Program-made: the position numbers and the translations under genes
NCBI GenBank assembly: GCA_017941035.1
Contig: JAGAXG010000045.1
Coordinates: 1 to 64,000, forward strand
Direction of reading: 5' to 3'
DNA: 64,000 nucleotides
DNA from: a bacterium
GTDB lineage: Bacteria > Cyanobacteriota > Vampirovibrionia > Gastranaerophilales > Gastranaerophilaceae
The notes under the pieces: generated by a model
The model's input: only the letters and a program-made list of their open reading frames with translations
What the model was told of the DNA's origin: nothing
The model's database searches: none
Shown here: positions 47,942-56,561 of the stretch, piece after piece
Position numbering within the stretch: position 1 is the stretch's first letter
How the letters are laid out: each line of letters begins with the position of its first letter

Positions 47942-47973
47942 AGGCGGAATTTCTTTTATAAGAAATTCCGCCT
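47942..47973 (-). terminator. Terminator of the 308-aa gene
   Basis: A perfect 14-bp stem AGGCGGAATTTCTT/AAGAAATTCCGCCT with a 4-base loop, just past the stop at 47998. Confidence 0.8.
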
Positions 47974-47997
47974 GTTTGTATATAGGAAATATTGTTA

Positions 47998-48924
47998 TTA
48001 TACGACTCTGTTAAACGGCATTTTTTGCATAAACATATCATTCTGGTAAGGAGTGGAACTTGTCTGCATTTGATATGCTATATAAGGATTACTTGTCATA
48101 TTGTTCAATTGAGGATATAAAGCGGGTTGTAATGGATAAGGAGTTTGTACTTGTCCACTATTTTGAGCTGATTGGACATATTTTTGAGCATCCGCAAGTG
48201 ATTGTTCTTGAATATCTCTAATCTGATCTGATTGTTTTGCTAATTCTTGTTGTTCATATTTCTTTTCAGAATATGATTTCCCCACAATTTTACTAGTCAA
48301 CCATTCACCTGCACACCATCCAATGATACCTCCCAAGAATGGAACAGGTATTAACGCTTGACCAATTGCTGACCCTACCATCGCTCCAGACAATCTTGAA
48401 ACAGATTTTACAGCTTCTTTTGCGCCTGCAAATAATCCTTTATCTTTAGTCGCAGACCAAATATTAGGAAGTTCAGTCAATAACAATAGAGCAGAACCGA
48501 TTAGAGGAATTCTTTTTCCTAGACTTTTTAAAACATTTCCTCTGTAAACTTTTGAAGCTAAACCTTCTAAAGTCGTTCCTTTCATCTTTAATAAGCGTTC
48601 TAATGCCTTTGCATGTTCAGGAGAAGAAGCCTTTTTTAAAAATGCTTCTTTTGCCACTCCGGCATCCTTAAAAATATTCTTCAATGATGATATATTGTTC
48701 CAAGTCCTCTGCAAAAAACCACCTTTTTGCTGCAGAACATGTTTTTCTAATTCCGAAAATCCGGAATTTAGTCTTATCAAAGGTGATCCTTTTGCATTTT
48801 TAATACCCTGTGATAAAACTTCAGAACCAGTTCCACATAACAATTCAGGTACAAGATTTACACCTCTTTTAGTATAAGCATAAGAGCGACCTAAAAAACC
48901 AATTAATGGACTAATACTAACCAT
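47998..48924 (-). CDS. Glycine-zipper membrane-associated protein (paralog B)
   Basis: 308 aa with the same plan as the gene at 46717: a basic helical N-terminal part without signal peptide, then KRIPLIGSALLLLTELPNI, KGLFAGAKEAVKSVSRLSG, a zipper GSAIGQALIPVPFLGGIIG and WLTSKIVGKSYSEKKYE, and a Gln/Pro/Tyr-rich tail. The order and spacing of these elements match paralog A. Each gene has its own terminator, so they are expressed separately. Function unknown; membrane insertion or self-assembly is an inference from the zipper. Confidence 0.72.
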   Translation of the reverse strand: MVSISPLIGFLGRSYAYTKRGVNLVPELLCGTGSEVLSQGIKNAKGSPLIRLNSGFSELEKHVLQQKGGFLQRTWNNISSLKNIFKDAGVAKEAFLKKASSPEHAKALERLLKMKGTTLEGLASKVYRGNVLKSLGKRIPLIGSALLLLTELPNIWSATKDKGLFAGAKEAVKSVSRLSGAMVGSAIGQALIPVPFLGGIIGWCAGEWLTSKIVGKSYSEKKYEQQELAKQSDQIRDIQEQSLADAQKYVQSAQNSGQVQTPYPLQPALYPQLNNMTSNPYIAYQMQTSSTPYQNDMFMQKMPFNRVV

Positions 48925-49011
48925 AACTAACCCTAACCTTTACTTATAAATATAACCTACATCAATATAAAAAATTTTTAACAAAAAAAATTGCTCTTTT
49001 GTAAAGTTTTA

Positions 49012-49042
49012 TTAATAAAAAAATACCACTTTTTTAAAGTGG
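49012..49042 (-). terminator. Terminator of the 387-aa gene
   Basis: On the minus strand CCACTTT-AAA-AAAGTGG is followed by TATTTTTTTATT, downstream of the stop at 49091. Confidence 0.75.
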
Positions 49043-49090
49043 CAAGGGAAAATTACGAAAATATATAATATAGGGGAAATCAAAATTTTA

Positions 49091-50254
49091 TTATGCATTA
49101 AATATATTAAATGATTTTTCAACGTTTTTAGAAATCACTTTTGATACTGATTCATATTCAGTTTGAAGAGCTGTATGTTCAGATTCTAACTTATTTAAGG
49201 TCATATCAAATCTTTTGTCTTGCTTTTCAATTCTATCCATTTCATTTTTATATTCTTGTTCAGCCAAAGCAATCGCTGAAGTATCTTCTTTTTCAACAAT
49301 GGACTCATCATCCTCAAGAGTTGTTTTAATAAAATCTTTTTCAACTGCAGAAAAATAAGAAATCGTAACAACTCCTCGCTTCAACTGAGTTAAAAGCCAA
49401 TTGTCATCTTGAAATACTTTATTTTCATTTTGTTCTCGAGTTGATATTAGCTTTTCGTCTTTCATTTTAGAATAAGTTGTATACCCAAATTGTGTCATTT
49501 GAGCGTAAATATTCCGGTAATAACTTACATAACCTGCATCGTAAGAAAGAGTGTCTTCCGTATCAGCTTTTTTAACTAACAGGGCCATAGCATTATCATA
49601 TAAATCGCGATGCTCTTGGGTTGTTCCGTCATAGGAGATTATTCCGGTATATTTAACAGGATTATCATAATTACCATCTGTACTCAAAACCGCACTATAT
49701 ACCGCATAATCAACAATTTCTTGTGATCCGTCATTATTTACTGTTTCTTTCTTATAAGCAAAATTCAATTCATGAATGCTTTCATCCTCGTCATTTATAC
49801 TCTGACCAACAGCCTGCAAATATTTATCCCAAGCATCATGAATATCATCAGAAGTAATTTCTGAAGATTTTTTATTAATCTGAGTATATCCTCCGACATT
49901 TTCTAAAAATTTATTATAGTCACCTTTAGCACTTTCGAATGCATTGGCAATTTTTTGCGAAACCAAAATTTTATTATTTTTATCTTTTACAATATATTGT
50001 TTACCCGTTGCAACAGTATTTAAACCTGTTAACTGGTTATAAGTAACATCTTCATACGTTGCATTCGCACCATTGTAACCTGTCAAAATTTGGTAATGGG
50101 TTGACTTCATAGCCTCTAAATATCTATCGTTTGCATCCATTGAGTCATCCGCAAGCTTTTGTTTAGAGTAGGCAACAGATTGCTGTTCAAACTCATTGTT
50201 GGACAACCTAGCGGTCATACATAAAAGTCTGCCTTGTGATGCTGCCATTCCCAT
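49091..50254 (-). CDS. 'MGMAASQ' family hypothetical protein with C-terminal coiled coil
   Basis: 387 aa. The N-terminus MGMAASQGRLLCMTARLSNNE and the C-terminal helix HTALQTEYESVSKVISKNVEKSFNIF are a pairing I associate with a protein family of gut Melainabacteria, from memory and unverified. The N- and C-terminal segments look like long helices flanking a 200-residue Tyr/Asp-rich variable middle. That plan is reminiscent of flagellin-, hook- or needle-type filament proteins whose ends form coiled coils, but no family match can be shown here. There is no signal peptide. It is monocistronic, next to the two glycine-zipper genes. Confidence 0.65.
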   Translation of the reverse strand: MGMAASQGRLLCMTARLSNNEFEQQSVAYSKQKLADDSMDANDRYLEAMKSTHYQILTGYNGANATYEDVTYNQLTGLNTVATGKQYIVKDKNNKILVSQKIANAFESAKGDYNKFLENVGGYTQINKKSSEITSDDIHDAWDKYLQAVGQSINDEDESIHELNFAYKKETVNNDGSQEIVDYAVYSAVLSTDGNYDNPVKYTGIISYDGTTQEHRDLYDNAMALLVKKADTEDTLSYDAGYVSYYRNIYAQMTQFGYTTYSKMKDEKLISTREQNENKVFQDDNWLLTQLKRGVVTISYFSAVEKDFIKTTLEDDESIVEKEDTSAIALAEQEYKNEMDRIEKQDKRFDMTLNKLESEHTALQTEYESVSKVISKNVEKSFNIFNA

Positions 50255-50426
50255 TTTGGTTTACAATCCTTTCTTTATAATTTTCGTAACCATACTCTTA
50301 GTCGGACTATCTTAATGTAATCTTTAATAATTTATATATTTTATTTACAATTCTTAATATTAAAAAACTTTACAATTTTGCTTGAATTTGAACAATATGT
50401 TAATTTGTATAGGAGAGAGGATGTAT

Positions 50427-51299
50427 ATGAAAAATATAGTTATATATTCAAACAAAAATAATTCTGAATTTACAGAAATACTTTCTTCTATTGAAGATGC
50501 TGATATCAGAATTGAAAAGGGGGACAAGCTCGCAGATTATGAGGCTTTAAATCCAAGTGTAATTATTATAGAAGATGTTCCTAATATCAAAGATATTTTA
50601 GCGGTTACGAAGTTTAAATACCCTATTTTATTCATTGGAGAAACTTTTAAAGGTTCAACTGTCAGATCGGTTGCATTTGATTATATAAAAACACCTGTTG
50701 ACAAACAAGAGTTAATTGTTCGTGCAAAAAATATGCTCAAAATTAAAGAATTGCGTGATAAATTAAAAACTTTATCAACTACCGATGAATTAACAGGTTT
50801 GCATAACAGAAAGTATCTGCTTGAACGTATGGAACAGGAAATTTCAAGAGCAAAGCGTTATGCAACTCCACTTTCGTTATTGTTATTTGATTTAGACTTT
50901 TTCAAAGCTGTAAACGATATTTACGGTTATGAATGGGGAGATGTTTTATTGAAATCTATTGCTGATAAATTAAGACAAGTTATTAGAAAAGAAGATATCT
51001 TAACTCGCTACGGAGATGAAGAATACGTAGTAGTGCTTCCTAATACATCTGAAGAAAATGCATTTTTATTTGCTGAAAGATTTAGAAAAGAAGTTGAAAG
51101 AATGGAGTTCATACCTGCAGGAGAAGAAGAACGCCATCCTATTACAATCTCCGGAGGTATTTCAACATTCCCTTGTATCCCTGATGCTGAAGAAGATGCA
51201 AATACAATAATAAGATACGCAGAACACGCACTATACAATGCAAAAAAACGCGGTAAAAATAAAATTGTTCAATTCTCACACTTAAATCTAGGAGAATAA
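50427..51299 (+). CDS. GGDEF-domain protein with altered signature (GDEEY)
   Basis: 290 aa from the ATG at 50427 (AGGAGAGAGG upstream; the frame opens earlier at a TTG). Residues 1-115 are a receiver-like alpha/beta domain without a clear phospho-acceptor Asp set. Then comes a GGDEF domain: STTDELTGLHNRKYLLERM, LLFDLDFFKAVNDIYGYEWGD, and the site TRYGDEEYVVVLP. Active diguanylate cyclases read GGDEF or GGEEF there; here the second Gly is Asp. The protein may be inactive, act as a c-di-GMP or GTP sensor, or use another substrate. Confidence 0.87.
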   Translation: MKNIVIYSNKNNSEFTEILSSIEDADIRIEKGDKLADYEALNPSVIIIEDVPNIKDILAVTKFKYPILFIGETFKGSTVRSVAFDYIKTPVDKQELIVRAKNMLKIKELRDKLKTLSTTDELTGLHNRKYLLERMEQEISRAKRYATPLSLLLFDLDFFKAVNDIYGYEWGDVLLKSIADKLRQVIRKEDILTRYGDEEYVVVLPNTSEENAFLFAERFRKEVERMEFIPAGEEERHPITISGGISTFPCIPDAEEDANTIIRYAEHALYNAKKRGKNKIVQFSHLNLGE

Positions 51300-51352
51300 A
51301 AACATATAAAAACTTCCTTTCTGAACACTTACATAGTGTAAATCTGGTTAAT

Positions 51353-51379
51353 AGGCGATTATAAATAATCGCCTTTTTT
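51353..51379 (+). terminator. Terminator of the GGDEF gene
   Basis: GGCGATTA-TAAA-TAATCGCC followed by six T, about 55 bases after the stop. Confidence 0.85.
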
Positions 51380-51395
51380 ATGTTATAATTCTACT

Positions 51396-52316
51396 ATGAA
51401 AAAATATTTATTTACATTAACAATTATTTCTATTTTTACTACTTGTTGTGCTTTTGGTGCAAAATATCAAGTAACAAGATCCGGAGTCATTAAAACTTCA
51501 GGACAAGTTGTATCATCTCCTGCCAATGCCGTTAACCAAAATTATTACAATAATTTTAATGCCCAAAACTACGTTGATAATAATATTGTCAATGCTGAAA
51601 CTGTTGGAACTATTGAAATAGTTATGGATTTTTCAGGTAGCATGTCTAATTGGATAGGAGTCGCAAAAAGAAGTATGACTGCTATTGTTTCTCAAATTCC
51701 ATCATCTACAAAATTAGGATTTAGAGTTTTTGGGCACGATAACTATGGACATAACCCTCAAAGTCCCGTAGGCGCAACAGTAGGCGATGTTAAGCAAATT
51801 ATAAAAAAAGGAAATAAAATAAAAGTTATAACAAAAGAGAATCCACTTGGATCAACAACAGGAGTTTGTTCTGCTACAATGCAGGTGTCTCCTATTGCAT
51901 CTGCAAATGCATATAATCTTATTAACGGCATGAATTCTGTTAGTATCGGCGGAGCAACTCCGCTTGTATACGCACTTGATAGAACTGTTTATCAGGATTT
52001 TGCCCCATTTGATCAAACAGCCCCTAAAAAAATTGTTTTAATTACTGACGGAGGAGAAAACTGTGGAGGAGACCCTTGTGAATTCGCGAGACGCTTAATG
52101 CAAAAGCGTTCTGACGTACATATAGATGTAGTTCTCGTTTCTTCACATTCAAGGGCTTTAACCTGTTTAGCTTCAACTACCGGAGGACATTTTTACAACA
52201 TTGATAATTTATACGATTTCTCCACAACAATAAATCAATCTATTCAATCTCTTCCAACTGAAGTTAATTCAACCCCGCAAAATCAAGAACAACACTACGA
52301 ATTCGTTGATGATTAA
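51396..52316 (+). CDS. Secreted von Willebrand factor A domain protein (paralog of 4366-5106)
   Basis: 306 aa: signal peptide (1-21), a 50-residue Asn/Tyr-rich linker, then a vWA domain with MIDAS residues D78-F-S-G-S, GGATPLVYAL and LITDGGEN. TDGGENCGGDPCEF and GVCSATMQVSPIA match TDGGENCDESPCKF and EACRASTLASPIS in the 4366 gene, so the two are paralogs with conserved cysteines. It converges on the TonB-like operon with a 4-base overlap and may belong to the same envelope system. Confidence 0.82.
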   Translation: MKKYLFTLTIISIFTTCCAFGAKYQVTRSGVIKTSGQVVSSPANAVNQNYYNNFNAQNYVDNNIVNAETVGTIEIVMDFSGSMSNWIGVAKRSMTAIVSQIPSSTKLGFRVFGHDNYGHNPQSPVGATVGDVKQIIKKGNKIKVITKENPLGSTTGVCSATMQVSPIASANAYNLINGMNSVSIGGATPLVYALDRTVYQDFAPFDQTAPKKIVLITDGGENCGGDPCEFARRLMQKRSDVHIDVVLVSSHSRALTCLASTTGGHFYNIDNLYDFSTTINQSIQSLPTEVNSTPQNQEQHYEFVDD

Positions 52317-53371
52317 TGCAGTGTAATATCAAAATTCCCGTTATAAAATTTCACCGTTAAACGGTAAGTTTGATCACTGTACCCTGATGGAGGCGAATTA
52401 AAATTAGGAGTTGCAAGCATCGCTGAATATACAACATCATTTAATGTAATGTTTGAAGATTGTTGTGTAAAAGTACGATTTGTAAGCTTGCCGTTTGAAT
52501 TTACCTTAAAAGACAACGAACACGAACCATCTCCTACAACTTTCGTAAAATCTATTTTTCGTCCTATCGTGTTACGCAACGATATTTTATAATTCGCAAA
52601 TTCCTGTACTGTTGCTTTTTGAACTTGAGGCTTAGCAACCTGTTGAAATGTTGTTTGAGGAGTTTGAACTTGAGCGGGTTGTTTTTGAGCTGTTACAACA
52701 TTTTGAGCAGGTTGAGTTTGCTGCTGAACAAGTTTTAACTGAGATGTTGACGCTTGAGTCTGCTTATTTAAACTGTTTTGAGCATTTTTTTGAACTCTTT
52801 TAGTCAAATTTGAAATATTATTATCGACAGTTTTTTGACCAATAGGTTGAGTTTTTCGTGTAACAGTAGTTTTAGCAGAAGTTTTTGTTTGAACCTGCAC
52901 AGTTTTTGAAGGCCGAGATTTTGTCTGTACCTTTACCGCAATAGGTTTTAATGCAGTCGTTTTCTGAACAGGCTGAGGAATAATTTTTTCTGTAATTTCT
53001 TGCAAAATTTTCATAGGCTCAGTTTTTGGTTCTTCTTTAACGGTAATTTTTTGTAATTTTTTAGGTGTATTATCCCAAAAAGTATCAATGTCTGGGATAT
53101 CTGTTATTTCTTCAACAGTTACATCTTGAGGTATCTTATCCGCTTTTTTAGGATTCCCGACAAAAAATAAAACAACGACAGATAAAATAATGCAAACAGC
53201 AAATATTATTGGAGATATAAAATCTATTTTCGGAATTTCTAAAATTTCATTTTCTTCTATTTCTTTAATATCTTCTATTTCGTCGTCAATTAATTCAAAA
53301 ATATCATTACCACATTCGCAATAATCAGGTTTTATATTATATTCTGCTCCGCATTCTTTGCATTTAAACAT
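52313..53371 (-). CDS. Zinc-ribbon membrane protein with TonB-like C-terminal domain
   Basis: 352 aa. An N-terminal zinc ribbon (CKECGAEYNIKPDYCECG) is followed by an acidic patch, one membrane helix (IIFAVCIILSVVVLFFVG), a 150-residue Gln/Lys/Thr/Pro-rich stretch that would span the periplasm, and a C-terminal domain of about 90 residues (LSFKVNSNGKLTNRTF ... RLTVKFYNG) of TonB/TolA-C type. Cytosolic zinc ribbon plus TonB-like end is an unusual combination. It is last of the five-gene operon, 2 bases after the previous gene. Confidence 0.75.
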   Translation of the reverse strand: MFKCKECGAEYNIKPDYCECGNDIFELIDDEIEDIKEIEENEILEIPKIDFISPIIFAVCIILSVVVLFFVGNPKKADKIPQDVTVEEITDIPDIDTFWDNTPKKLQKITVKEEPKTEPMKILQEITEKIIPQPVQKTTALKPIAVKVQTKSRPSKTVQVQTKTSAKTTVTRKTQPIGQKTVDNNISNLTKRVQKNAQNSLNKQTQASTSQLKLVQQQTQPAQNVVTAQKQPAQVQTPQTTFQQVAKPQVQKATVQEFANYKISLRNTIGRKIDFTKVVGDGSCSLSFKVNSNGKLTNRTFTQQSSNITLNDVVYSAMLATPNFNSPPSGYSDQTYRLTVKFYNGNFDITLH

Positions 53372-53373
53372 AT

Positions 53374-54357
53374 TTACCTCTTAATCTTCTCCACATCATC
53401 AAAATCATTAGGAGTACTATAACGTGTAGTATTAGATATTCTCCACGCACTTTGCGCGACATTTGTAACCCTTGCCGATCCAACAGGAAAATTTAAAATC
53501 GAACGTCCTTGATAACTTCTAATAACAGGAGCAATATATTGAATTGCATATGGTGTATACTTTGAATTATCAGACCAAGTTTGAAGATTTGTTATCTTTC
53601 CATATTTATCAACAGTAAATTTAAACCTAAACACCGTTCCATTTGGAACTTTTGGCAAATTAACATCACGCATAACCTGATTTGTTAAATTTGAATGCCA
53701 GATATTCCAAGCAATTTCTTCTTCTTTTGCTGTTAAATGTTTTGGCTGAACATTTGTTGTCTGAGTTTTAACAGCATGTGTTGTTTGAGGTTGTGTTTTA
53801 ACAGGAGTAACAATAGCAGGCTGTGTTTTTACCTGTTGAGGTATTGTTTGAATTTTTGTATTATTAAATTTAATTTTTTCAGGCTCAGGCGCATTGGAAG
53901 GAGTTGTTATATTATTAGATTGATTTGACAACTTCTGATTATTCGACAATATTTGTTGAATATTAATTTTCGGATTTTGAGCAGAAGATATTTTTTGCTC
54001 CACTGTTTTAATTTTCTGAATTTTCATTGGTACGGATTGGGTTTTTACAGATTTTGATTGAGATTTTACAGAAACGGAAGCAATATTTACAGGTTGTGTT
54101 TTTACTTGTTGTTGTACTGTTTGAATATTTTGAATTTGAATATTATCATTATCTTTGATTTTAACATTTGAATTTGTTACATTCATAGTAGCCTGAATAT
54201 CTTGTTTTTTAGCTGTTTGTTGATTATTTAATGCGACTTTATATTCAGAATTGTAAACAAAAGCATTTTCATGCATTTGCGGTTTTTTAATGCATATATA
54301 AATTGTTCCTATGATTACTAATATCAGTAATATTTGAAAAATTGATTTATAACTCAT
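53374..54357 (-). CDS. Membrane-anchored protein with TonB-like C-terminal domain
   Basis: 327 aa. One N-terminal membrane helix (IFQILLILVIIGTIYICI), a 190-residue Gln/Thr/Val/Lys-rich linker (repeats such as KTQPV and VKTQS), and a C-terminal domain with IWHSNLTNQVMRDVNLPKVP, FRFKFTVDKYGKITN and APVIRSYQGRSILNFP, the TonB-C/TolA-C pattern. It would span the periplasm from the inner membrane. A receptor or ExbB/ExbD pair is not found next to it. Co-transcribed with the polytopic protein upstream (4-base gap) and a second TonB-like gene downstream. Confidence 0.75.
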   Translation of the reverse strand: MSYKSIFQILLILVIIGTIYICIKKPQMHENAFVYNSEYKVALNNQQTAKKQDIQATMNVTNSNVKIKDNDNIQIQNIQTVQQQVKTQPVNIASVSVKSQSKSVKTQSVPMKIQKIKTVEQKISSAQNPKINIQQILSNNQKLSNQSNNITTPSNAPEPEKIKFNNTKIQTIPQQVKTQPAIVTPVKTQPQTTHAVKTQTTNVQPKHLTAKEEEIAWNIWHSNLTNQVMRDVNLPKVPNGTVFRFKFTVDKYGKITNLQTWSDNSKYTPYAIQYIAPVIRSYQGRSILNFPVGSARVTNVAQSAWRISNTTRYSTPNDFDDVEKIKR

Positions 54358-54361
54358 TGTT

Positions 54362-55885
54362 CTAATCTAATTTTGACAATAAATCCTCACAAGCATAAGT
54401 TTCAAATCTTGTTTGACTTAACATAAATGTTTCTGCAATCAATAGAGCTGTCGGGACAAGAGCTGCAACAGCACTTAAAAGCATTCCATTTAAATCCTCT
54501 CCTATTTCCTGAATAAAATATGATACATTCATTGAAAATTCAATAAAAATTATACAAATAGCAATTATAAAAGATCTTCTCATTTCCGAATCAATTTTTT
54601 TTACTCCTTCAAGTCCAAAAATTTCTGTTCCATGATGAAGATAATTACTAAATCCATCTTGTTTTAAAACATTGGATGCATGAATTTTTTTATTTGCATT
54701 AAAACCATTTACAAAAGAGAAAAATGCGAAAATAATTAAAAAAGTAGCTAAAACCAAAAATATCGGACTAAATCTTAAACCGGAAATTCTTATCCATCCT
54801 GCTGCCTCAGGGAAACAAGAAGCCAAAGTGTTAGATACACCATATGCCAAAAAAGGAGCTGTAATAATTCCAATAATAATTTCTCCGGCAGATTTTATCT
54901 GCAAATTAAATAATTTGTCTTTTACTTTATTAATTTTACTTTCACTTAAACTATTTAAATATTTATCAATCCAAGTCCTGTAATCTTTTATCACCAGTTC
55001 AAAATCAGGTCTATATTCATATTTATCAAGCTCTTTTCTGGCTTCTTTATTTGAACTTTTCAACTGCCCGCATCCAAGAGCCAATACAATTGCAGTTCCA
55101 ACAAAGAAAATCGGCATTAACACTGCAAAAACAGACATTGTAATATAATAAAGAACATTTATAAAATACACTGCAACATAGAAAAAGGAAGAAAGTATAA
55201 TCGCGAATTTTTCTTCGACCCCGGAAGTTGGAGTTCTCTCTCCGATTTTGTTCTGCAAATACAAATACGCACCCTGTTTCATCATTAAGCCGATTGCATA
55301 TATTATAACAGAATAAACCATTATTAATTTTATATTTACAGGCATTTGAAGCACGCCTGAACTTTGAGAAATTTTTAATCCAGTTAAATAATTTGAAACC
55401 CCAAATGCACAAATAATTGAAGCTAATATTAACCCGATATGAAGTAGAATACCTCCTTTTGAATTCATAGAAATTTTATGTTTTAATTCGTTTATTGTTG
55501 ATGAAACTTCTTGTATAATTGCTACTCGTCTTTTTTCGATATCATTTTTTTTCCTATCTATTGAATTATCTGTGTTAGTTGCTGTATTTTGCTCTTTATC
55601 TGAAATTTTAATCGTAATAAATTCATCAGAACCGTCAATCATTATTTTACAAACTTTATCAACTGAAATTCTCGGTCCTATAGGAACTCCTTTAAATAAA
55701 AAAGATTTATTATTATAAGGATTTAATAAAACGCATGTATTTGAACTCGCATCATACTGAAGTGTTAAGATAAATTCAAAACCTGCATTGAAATAAAAAT
55801 CACTTTCTTGTTTTGAACTAATACTGATGATCTGTTTATTTTGAAATATTTTTTCACTGTTTTTTGAACTGATTGTAATTGTCAT
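54362..55885 (-). CDS. Polytopic membrane protein with N-terminal FHA-like region
   Basis: 507 aa, family not recognised. Residues 1-100 are predicted beta-rich with a plan like an FHA or YscD-type beta sandwich (SDFYFNAGFEFILTLQYD, FLFKGVPIGPRISV). A polar linker follows, then about nine hydrophobic segments in groups (about 145-165, 185-205, 230-285, 335-355, 370-395, 440-500). The arrangement suggests a membrane hub, possibly energising or anchoring the two TonB-like proteins that follow in the operon. No transport signature is visible. Confidence 0.7.
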   Translation of the reverse strand: MTITISSKNSEKIFQNKQIISISSKQESDFYFNAGFEFILTLQYDASSNTCVLLNPYNNKSFLFKGVPIGPRISVDKVCKIMIDGSDEFITIKISDKEQNTATNTDNSIDRKKNDIEKRRVAIIQEVSSTINELKHKISMNSKGGILLHIGLILASIICAFGVSNYLTGLKISQSSGVLQMPVNIKLIMVYSVIIYAIGLMMKQGAYLYLQNKIGERTPTSGVEEKFAIILSSFFYVAVYFINVLYYITMSVFAVLMPIFFVGTAIVLALGCGQLKSSNKEARKELDKYEYRPDFELVIKDYRTWIDKYLNSLSESKINKVKDKLFNLQIKSAGEIIIGIITAPFLAYGVSNTLASCFPEAAGWIRISGLRFSPIFLVLATFLIIFAFFSFVNGFNANKKIHASNVLKQDGFSNYLHHGTEIFGLEGVKKIDSEMRRSFIIAICIIFIEFSMNVSYFIQEIGEDLNGMLLSAVAALVPTALLIAETFMLSQTRFETYACEDLLSKLD

Positions 55886-55887
55886 CT

Positions 55888-56547
55888 TTATCTGCCTATC
55901 GCTTGTAATAATCTTCTACTTGCTTTTTCAGCGCCTATACTATTTGCTATAATAAGTTTTTTTTCACCTAATACAGGATTTAATTTTGTCTTTACTATAT
56001 CAAGTTTTTCAGGTTCTGCATATGCAAACATCATTGATATTTCAGGAACATAATTTTGAACATTTTTTATGTTTTTGGGAAGAGTATCCCAATTAATTTG
56101 TTTACTTACATCTCCTGTTTCTTCCATTGTACCAAGAACAACGATTGATGGAATAAAACCTTCCTTCTTCATTGTAAGAGCGTAATCAAAAGCTTTTTTT
56201 ATACCTTCACCATAAGCATTCTCATTACTTCGTTCTTTTGTATATTCACTTATGGCTTTTCTGATACCGGAAGCATCTGCCGGAGAACCTTCAAAAATTA
56301 TATATGATTTTTCCTCAACTTTTATAATTTTAATCGCATCTTCCGGATCCAAAATAGCACACAAAGAACGCAAATAATCAGTTTCTTCCTCAAGCTTTAC
56401 ATTTTTATCGGAAGTATCAAGAACAAAAACTATTGCCGATTTACGAAAATCATCAACTTTTATTCGACTTGCAAGAGAAAAAATAGATTTCCCAATAACA
56501 GTAATTGACAAAATTATAAATCCTATAGTTATAAGTTGTTTATTCAT
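55888..56547 (-). CDS. Membrane-anchored vWA-like protein with degenerate MIDAS
   Basis: 219 aa. An N-terminal membrane anchor (8-27) precedes an alpha/beta domain of vWA type: AIVFVLDTSDKNV (D44-T-S-D-K, so the last MIDAS Ser is Lys), AYGEGIKKAFDYALTMKK and SIVVLGTMEETGD. The fold assignment rests on this strand-helix pattern and is moderately sure. Its gene starts 14 bases after the glycine-zipper gene and ends 2 bases before the polytopic gene, in the same operon. Confidence 0.65.
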   Translation of the reverse strand: MNKQLITIGFIILSITVIGKSIFSLASRIKVDDFRKSAIVFVLDTSDKNVKLEEETDYLRSLCAILDPEDAIKIIKVEEKSYIIFEGSPADASGIRKAISEYTKERSNENAYGEGIKKAFDYALTMKKEGFIPSIVVLGTMEETGDVSKQINWDTLPKNIKNVQNYVPEISMMFAYAEPEKLDIVKTKLNPVLGEKKLIIANSIGAEKASRRLLQAIGR

Positions 56548-56561
56548 TATTTTCCCGTTTT

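Noticed and set aside
46341-50381. Prophage remnant
   Set aside because: The unknown genes here have no capsid, terminase, integrase or lysis features and are each monocistronic with terminators, unlike phage operons.
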